A stretch of 64,000 nt of DNA. Source: Bradyrhizobium sp. AZCC 2262. Its GTDB lineage: Bacteria; Pseudomonadota; Alphaproteobacteria; Rhizobiales; Xanthobacteraceae. Shown piece by piece: positions 60,864-64,000 of this stretch (positions within the stretch are counted from its first letter, which is position 1; each line of letters opens with the position of its first letter). The notes under the pieces are model-generated. The model saw only the letters and a program-made list of their open reading frames with translations, searched no databases and was not told where the DNA came from. The stretch covers positions 5,332,001 to 5,396,000 of the forward strand of contig NZ_JAZHRT010000001.1 of NCBI RefSeq assembly GCF_036924535.1, in the 5' to 3' direction. Made by a program: the position numbers and the translations under genes.

Positions 60864-61823
60864 ATGAGCCAGTATGTGCTGCGTCGTCTCCTGATCGCGG
60901 TTCCGAGCCTGCTCGGCATCTCGCTCGTGCTGTTCATCGTGCTGGCGCTGGCGCCCGGCGATCCCTTCAGTGAACTCGCGACCAATCCCAACGTGCCGCC
61001 CGAAGTAGCTGCCGCGCTTCGGACCAAGTTCGGCCTCGACGACCCGATCTATCTGCGTTACCTGCACTGGATCACGGCCATGCTGCGGGGCGACTGGGGC
61101 TTTTCCTTTGTCAGCCGGATGAACGTCGACACGCTGATCCTGCAGCGCCTGCCGACGACGCTCTATGTGATCGGCTCGGCGCAACTGCTGGCGCTCGCGA
61201 TCGCGATACCGGTCGGGGTCTATGCCGCGACGCGGCCCTACTCGATCTTCGACCAGATCGCCAACACGCTCGCCTTTATCGGCTTTTCGCTGCCGACCTT
61301 CTTCACTGGTCTTTTGTTCATCCTGGTGTTTTCGATCACGCTGGACTGGCTGCCTTTCGTCTACACCACCGACATCAAGGCGACCGGCTTTCGCTGGGTG
61401 ATCGAACAGGTTCGGCAGGCCATCATGCCGGTGATGGTGCTCGGGCTGTTTCAGGCCGCCTCGATGACGCGCTTCGTGCGCTCGGCCATGCTCGACGTGA
61501 TCCGGCTCGACTACGTCACCACCGCCCGCGCCAAGGGCCTCGGGCAGGCCCGGGTGATCGTCAAGCATGCGATGCGCAACGCGATGATCCCGGTCGTCAC
61601 GCTGGTCGCGCTGCAGATGCCCGCCGTGTTCGGCGGCGCCATCGTCACCGAGCAGATTTTTCGCATTCCGGGCATCGGCTCGCTCCTGATTTCCTCCATC
61701 CTTTCCAACGACACGCCGGTCGTGATGGCGGTGACTTTCGTCTTCGCCTGTCTCGTCGTGCTCTTCAACCTGATCGCGGATGTGCTTTATGGCTGGCTTG
61801 ACCCTCGCATCTCCCTCCGCTGA
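60864..61823 (+). CDS. ABC permease, DppB type
   Basis: This 319-residue membrane permease of the peptide/nickel class has six helices, LGISLVLFIVLALAPGDPF at the N-terminus and the ATPase-docking EAA-like loop around TTARAKGLGQARVIVKHAMR. It follows the binding-protein gene by 21 bases and overlaps the next permease gene. Confidence 0.94.
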   Translation: MSQYVLRRLLIAVPSLLGISLVLFIVLALAPGDPFSELATNPNVPPEVAAALRTKFGLDDPIYLRYLHWITAMLRGDWGFSFVSRMNVDTLILQRLPTTLYVIGSAQLLALAIAIPVGVYAATRPYSIFDQIANTLAFIGFSLPTFFTGLLFILVFSITLDWLPFVYTTDIKATGFRWVIEQVRQAIMPVMVLGLFQAASMTRFVRSAMLDVIRLDYVTTARAKGLGQARVIVKHAMRNAMIPVVTLVALQMPAVFGGAIVTEQIFRIPGIGSLLISSILSNDTPVVMAVTFVFACLVVLFNLIADVLYGWLDPRISLR

Positions 61824-62709
61824 GCGGCGGCCGGCCTGGTCGCCCTGGCGCGAGACCTGGCGGCGCTATCGCCGCCACAAGCTCGCCGTGGTCAGCGCGG
61901 TGCTGCTGCTCGTCCTGATCGCGGCCGTGGTATTCGGTCCCTTCATCTGGCGCGTTGCCATCAACGACATCGATTTCAATGCGCGCCTCGAAGGCCCCTC
62001 GCTCGCCCATCCCTTCGGCACCGACGATCTCGGACAGGATATCCTCGCCCGCATGATCTACGGCGGACGGATCTCGCTCGCGGTCGGGCTGGCCGCGATG
62101 GCGGTCTCCGTCATCATCGGCACGCTGATCGGCGCGCTCGCCGGCATGTCGCGCGGCGCGCTCGGGCATGCGCTGATGTGGCTCACCGACCTCTTCCTCT
62201 CGCTGCCGCAACTGCCGCTGCTGCTGCTGCTGATCTATTTGTTCCGCGACGGGCTCAAGGCCGCCTTCGGCCCCGAGGGCGGCATCTTCATTCTCATCGT
62301 GCTCGTCATTGGCGGCCTGCGCTGGATGCCCGTCGCCCGCCTGGTGCGCGCGCAATTCCTCTCGCTGCGCGAAAAGGATTTTGTCGAAGCCGCCCGCGCG
62401 CTCGGCGCCAGCCCGCTGCGGCAGGTGGTGCGCCACATCCTGCCCAACGCGCTCGGACCGGTGATCATTGCCGGCACCATCGACGTCGCCGCCGCCATCA
62501 TCGCGGAATCGACCCTGTCCTTTCTCGGCCTCGGCTTCCCGCCCGACGTGCCGACGTGGGGACGGCTATTGTTCGACGCCAAGGACTTTCTCGACATCGC
62601 CGCCCACTGGGCGCTGTTTCCGGGCGGGGCGATCTTCGTAGCCGTCGTCGCCATCAATTTCATCGGCGACGGCATGCGCGACGCGCTCGATGCAAGGCGG
62701 GTGATCTGA
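61789..62709 (+). CDS. ABC permease, DppC type
   Basis: This 306-residue permease is the partner of the DppB-type protein. It has an N-terminal helix after WRRYRRHKLAVVS, the HPFGTDDLGQDILARMIYGG motif and the EAA-like loop EAARALGASPLRQVVRHILP. ATG 61789 is chosen; ATG 61780 is in the same frame. It overlaps the previous gene by about 35 bases and shares the TGATG junction with the next. Confidence 0.93.
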   Translation: MAGLTLASPSAERRPAWSPWRETWRRYRRHKLAVVSAVLLLVLIAAVVFGPFIWRVAINDIDFNARLEGPSLAHPFGTDDLGQDILARMIYGGRISLAVGLAAMAVSVIIGTLIGALAGMSRGALGHALMWLTDLFLSLPQLPLLLLLIYLFRDGLKAAFGPEGGIFILIVLVIGGLRWMPVARLVRAQFLSLREKDFVEAARALGASPLRQVVRHILPNALGPVIIAGTIDVAAAIIAESTLSFLGLGFPPDVPTWGRLLFDAKDFLDIAAHWALFPGGAIFVAVVAINFIGDGMRDALDARRVI

Positions 62710-63701
62710 TGGCGCCGCTCCTCGAGATCAAGGGCCTGAAGACTCACTTTGCCACCGACGACGGCATGCTGCAGGCGGTCGACGGCGTCGACATCGCGCT
62801 CAACAAGGGCGAGACGCTCTGCGTGGTCGGGGAATCCGGCTGCGGCAAGACCGTCACGGCGATGTCGATCCTGAAGCTGATCGCGATGCCGCCGGGCCGC
62901 ATCGTCGAAGGCCAGATCCTGTTCGAGGGCCGCGATCTCGTGCCGCTCACAAGCAGTGAGCTGGACCACATCAGGGCCAAGGAGATCGGCTTCATCTTCC
63001 AGGAGCCGATGACCTCGCTCAACCCGGTGCTGTCGGTCGGCGAGCAGGTCGCCGAAAGCCTGCGCCGCCACGAGGGTCTCTCGAGAAAGGACGCGCTCGC
63101 CCGCACGGTGGAGATGTTCAAGCTGGTGCAGATCCCCAATGCGGAAGGCCGTGTTCACGATTATCCGCACCAGTTCTCCGGCGGCATGCGCCAGCGCGTC
63201 ATGATTGCCATGGCGCTGGCCTGCAAGCCAAAACTCGTCATCGCCGACGAGCCGACCACCGCGCTCGACGTCACCATCCAGGCGCAAATCCTCGACCTCC
63301 TGCAGGACATGAAGGAACGCTTCGGCATGGCGGTCATGCTGATCACCCATGCGATGGGCGTGGTCGCCGAAACCGCGCAGCGCGTCGTCGTCATGTATGC
63401 CGGCAAGGTGGTGGAAGAGGCCGATGTCGACAGCCTGTTCGCAAGCCCGCGCCATCCGTACACGCAGGGCCTGATCCGTTCGATCCCGCGCATCGATCTC
63501 GACAGCGCGCACAAGACCCGGCTGGAGGCGATCGGCGGCTCGGTGCCGATCCTGATCAATCCCGCGCCCGGCTGCCGCTTCGCGCCGCGCTGCCGCTTCG
63601 CCTTCGCGCCCTGCTCCGCAAAGGAACCGGTGCTGCGCGAGGTCGCACCTGGCCACCGCATGGCCTGTCACCTCGGCGAGACGCAGGGAGCGAGCGCATG
63701 A
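62709..63701 (+). CDS. ABC ATPase, DppD type
   Basis: This 330-residue ATPase of the peptide transporter class has Walker [10 protein letters not shown]-loop [10 protein letters not shown], signature FSGGMRQRV, Walker [13 protein letters not shown], and the C-terminal oligopeptide-type extension with [16 protein letters not shown], whose cysteines may bind an Fe-S cluster. The switch region reads THAMGVV instead of the common THDLGVV, with the key histidine kept. Confidence 0.94.
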   Translation: MAPLLEIKGLKTHFATDDGMLQAVDGVDIALNKGETLCVVGESGCGKTVTAMSILKLIAMPPGRIVEGQILFEGRDLVPLTSSELDHIRAKEIGFIFQEPMTSLNPVLSVGEQVAESLRRHEGLSRKDALARTVEMFKLVQIPNAEGRVHDYPHQFSGGMRQRVMIAMALACKPKLVIADEPTTALDVTIQAQILDLLQDMKERFGMAVMLITHAMGVVAETAQRVVVMYAGKVVEEADVDSLFASPRHPYTQGLIRSIPRIDLDSAHKTRLEAIGGSVPILINPAPGCRFAPRCRFAFAPCSAKEPVLREVAPGHRMACHLGETQGASA

Positions 63702-64000
63702 GCGAACCCCTGCTCCGCGTCACCGGGCTGAAGAAGCATTTTTCCGTCAAGGGCGGCTTGTTGTCGCGCGAGGTCGGGCGCGTTCATGCGGTGGACGGCG
63801 TGTCGTTTGCGGTCAACCGCGGCGAAACGCTCGGACTGGTCGGCGAGTCCGGTTGCGGCAAGTCCACCACGGCGCGCTGCGTGCTGCGCCTCGTCGAACC
63901 CAGCGAAGGCGAGATCGTCTTTGACGGACAGGACATGCGTGGCCTTTCCGGCGGCGACCTGCGCGCCATGCGGCGCAACATGCAGATCGTGTTTCAGGAC
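63698..64000 (+). CDS. ABC ATPase, DppF type (partial, cut by window end)
   Basis: The first 101 residues of the second ATPase of the operon are present. The start overlaps the previous stop (ATGA). Walker [10 protein letters not shown] lies near residue 50, and the frame is open to the end at the Q-loop (MQIVFQD). The remaining two thirds, with signature and Walker B, lie outside the window. Confidence 0.93.
   Translation, partial: MSEPLLRVTGLKKHFSVKGGLLSREVGRVHAVDGVSFAVNRGETLGLVGESGCGKSTTARCVLRLVEPSEGEIVFDGQDMRGLSGGDLRAMRRNMQIVFQD

Overview
The window looks like chromosomal DNA of a Bradyrhizobium-type alphaproteobacterium (order Hyphomicrobiales). This is an inference from high GC, protein families that I recognise as typical of that group (extensin-like protein, RibB with a degenerate RibA-like domain, many Bug-type binding proteins, an 1157-residue indolepyruvate oxidoreductase), and several families of intergenic palindromic repeats. 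I saw no rRNA, tRNA, CRISPR array, phage module or plasmid functions. The only clear mobile element is one IS110-family insertion sequence.

Layout. 1-9.2 kb: cell-envelope and housekeeping genes (L,D-transpeptidase lipoprotein, extensin-like protein, acyl-CoA ligase, Sel1/TPR membrane protein, DUF1499 protein, MBL hydrolase) and a glutaryl-CoA dehydrogenase gene broken by one extra base. 9.4-16.3 kb: RibB, a complete tripartite tricarboxylate transporter operon (tctC-tctB-tctA), a CPA2 antiporter and a DUF3124 protein. 16.4-31.1 kb: scattered catabolic genes, including an aminotransferase, a flavin monooxygenase with an EamA exporter, a Tat-exported amidohydrolase, a thiolase, a minus-strand operon of HbpS-like/Gfo-Idh-MocA/Bug/aldo-keto reductase genes, and a PhoD phosphatase.

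31.2-37.3 kb: a very large indolepyruvate:ferredoxin oxidoreductase, divergent from a three-gene set (hotdog-fold protein, carboxymuconolactone decarboxylase-like protein, SDR). 37.3-39.4 kb: the IS110 element with a long non-coding 3' flank. 41-51 kb: an IclR regulator divergent from a ThDP enzyme/SDR/cupin operon and followed by a branched-chain-type ABC transporter, in which the second permease and both ATPases are fused into one 844-residue protein; next comes a frameshifted sugar-type binding protein. 51.2-64 kb: a cNMP-binding protein, a winged-helix/TPR regulator divergent from another Bug protein, a divergent hemC-like gene, a Bcr/CflA-type MFS exporter, an M20 amidohydrolase, and the start of a five-gene oligopeptide-type ABC operon that runs off the end of the window.

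The genes fit a soil heterotroph that scavenges organic acids, amino acids and peptides through high-affinity binding-protein transporters and feeds them into acyl-CoA and ring-cleavage type pathways. I found no undescribed defence or mobile system. The most worthwhile leads are the triple-fused ABC protein, the possible bridge RNA of the IS110 element, an SDR without its catalytic Tyr/Lys inside the ThDP operon, two single-base frameshifts of the same kind, and the dispersed repeat families.
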